The notes below the pieces were generated by a model that made no database searches, was not told the origin of the DNA, and saw only the letters and a program-made list of their open reading frames with translations. DNA of 7,644 nt from Planctomycetota bacterium (GTDB taxonomy: Bacteria > Planctomycetota > Phycisphaerae > Phycisphaerales > SM1A02): positions 1 through 7,644 of the forward strand of contig JACNLR010000047.1 in assembly GCA_014381385.1 (NCBI GenBank), read 5' to 3'. This document shows, piece after piece, positions 6,970 to 7,644 of the stretch. How positions within the stretch are numbered: the stretch's first letter is position 1; each line of letters starts with the position of its first letter. Both the position numbers and the translations under genes were made by a program.

Positions 6970-7643
6970 CAGGCGCGTCTTGCCTCACGTCTTTTGAAGA
7001 ATTGGCGAAGAGAGTTTGTGAACGGTTCACCAGTCCCTACCTTGATTTGATCGACTCGACTTCGCCTGAGCGTTTGTTCGATTGCGATGCGACTCTCATT
7101 TGCCAGTTGATTCCATGCACGCCGAACTCGTTTGCTAGATGTATCAATAACACAAGTATTGCCCGTTTCTGGATCTTCAATTCGCATGAGACCAGTTTTT
7201 GGTAGTTTGGATTCAGATACGTCGTTTGTACTTACGGCAACAACATCGTGTCTTCTATTTGCTATTTGCAGTTGTTTTTGCCAATTACGATCTTGTAAAT
7301 CAGAAACTAAAAAAACTATGGCACGTTTCTTTTGCACTTTATTGAGAAATTCAAGTGCGCAACCGATATCCGTTTTTGTGCCAATTGGTTCAATTGCAAG
7401 TAACTCTCGTATAACCCTAAGCACGTGCTTTGAACCTTTGCGAGGTGGTATGTATGCTTCAATTTGGTCGCTAAAGCAGATGAGACCAACCTTATCATTG
7501 TTTCGAATTGCTGAAATGGAAAGCGTTGCGCAAATTTCAGCTACAAGTTCATCTTTGAATTGTTTGTGCGTACCAAAATGCTGCGAGCCGCTGACGTCTA
7601 CGAGGAGGATGACGGTGAGTTCTCGTTCTTCTCTATAGAGTTT
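6969..7643 (-). CDS. DUF58 family VWA-like protein, N-terminus beyond the right edge
   Basis: The frame is open from the right edge for 224 codons to a TGA at 6969-6971, so the start lies outside the window. The visible part begins KLYREERELTVILLVDVSGS. The metal-site residues are complete: D16-x-S18-x-S20 in VDVSGS, a threonine in PIGTKTDIG (about 91) and D115 in FLVSDLQD. SSKRVRRAWNQ and the basic, Arg-rich C-terminus (FFKRREARRA) are typical of the end of DUF58 proteins. No membrane helix is seen in this part, which suggests a soluble, cytoplasmic protein. DUF58 genes usually follow a MoxR AAA+ ATPase gene and are thought to act with it; I expect moxR just beyond the edge, but cannot see it. 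A GTG at 7424 is an internal codon and not the start, because upstream codons carry the conserved metal motif. Confidence 0.9.
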   Translation of the reverse strand, partial: KLYREERELTVILLVDVSGSQHFGTHKQFKDELVAEICATLSISAIRNNDKVGLICFSDQIEAYIPPRKGSKHVLRVIRELLAIEPIGTKTDIGCALEFLNKVQKKRAIVFLVSDLQDRNWQKQLQIANRRHDVVAVSTNDVSESKLPKTGLMRIEDPETGNTCVIDTSSKRVRRAWNQLANESRIAIEQTLRRSRVDQIKVGTGEPFTNSLRQFFKRREARRA

Positions 7644-7644
7644 G

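Larger units (their letters stand above)
237..7644 (-). other. Bat operon (DUF58 - DUF4381-like - batA - batB - batC - batD - batE)
   Basis: Seven co-directional genes are joined without a single untranslated gap. Junctions in transcription order: TGATG at 6971-6967, ATGA at 6076-6073, TGATG at 4993-4989, ATGA at 3957-3954, TAATG at 2799-2795 and ATGA at 1076-1073. I see no internal promoter or terminator between them. The promoter must lie beyond the right edge. The order matches the classic MoxR/DUF58/BatA-E arrangement with one added gene. Confidence 0.9.

Noticed and set aside
6969..7424. Shorter DUF58 frame starting at GTG 7424
   Set aside because: The frame continues upstream without a stop to the window edge and carries the DVSGS metal motif, so the GTG is internal.

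Overview
The window carries most of a Bat (Bacteroides aerotolerance) type operon on the minus strand, plus the 3' end of an unrelated plus-strand gene at the left edge. The plus-strand tail (1-139) encodes paired dockerin-like calcium-loop repeats ending in a tryptophan-glycine-proline-cysteine terminus. I associate this style of C-terminus with secreted proteins of Planctomycetota, especially Phycisphaerae-like lineages. Together with moderate GC content and a full Bat operon, it suggests a planctomycete or a relative. That assignment is inference; no rRNA or other marker gene is present.

Layout from left to right: (i) 1-139, end of a dockerin-tailed CDS (+); (ii) 140-236, a short convergent intergenic stretch with a strong intrinsic terminator for the plus strand (191-219); (iii) 237-7644, seven co-directional minus-strand genes. 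In transcription order (right to left) these are a DUF58 protein (open at the right edge), a membrane protein with a BatD-like ectodomain and a DUF4381-like tail, batA, batB, batC, batD and batE. There is no gap longer than 100 bases between genes. Every one of the six Bat junctions overlaps, alternating strictly between 1-nt stop/start overlaps (TGATG or TAATG) and 4-nt ATGA overlaps, so the genes are almost certainly co-transcribed and translationally coupled. The promoter, the DUF58 N-terminus and any MoxR AAA+ ATPase gene would lie beyond the right edge.

How the genes fit together: three von Willebrand A (VWA) type proteins (DUF58, BatA, BatB) each keep an intact metal-ion-dependent adhesion site. 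BatA and BatB are anchored in the inner membrane. The DUF4381-like protein and BatD each have a large extracytoplasmic beta-type region, one membrane helix and a cytoplasmic helical tail. BatC and BatE are TPR proteins, BatC with a very long Gln/Glu-rich region and BatE with two membrane helices and an SH3-like domain. The likely product is an envelope complex served by a cytoplasmic MoxR/DUF58 pair. Its biochemical function is not established: the aerotolerance name comes from Bacteroides work, and the link to oxidative stress is not general.

I did not find a clearly new system. The points most worth a second look are the extra BatD-like/DUF4381-like gene, the expanded BatC low-complexity region, the unbroken overlap pattern and the dockerin-like sorting or attachment tail.
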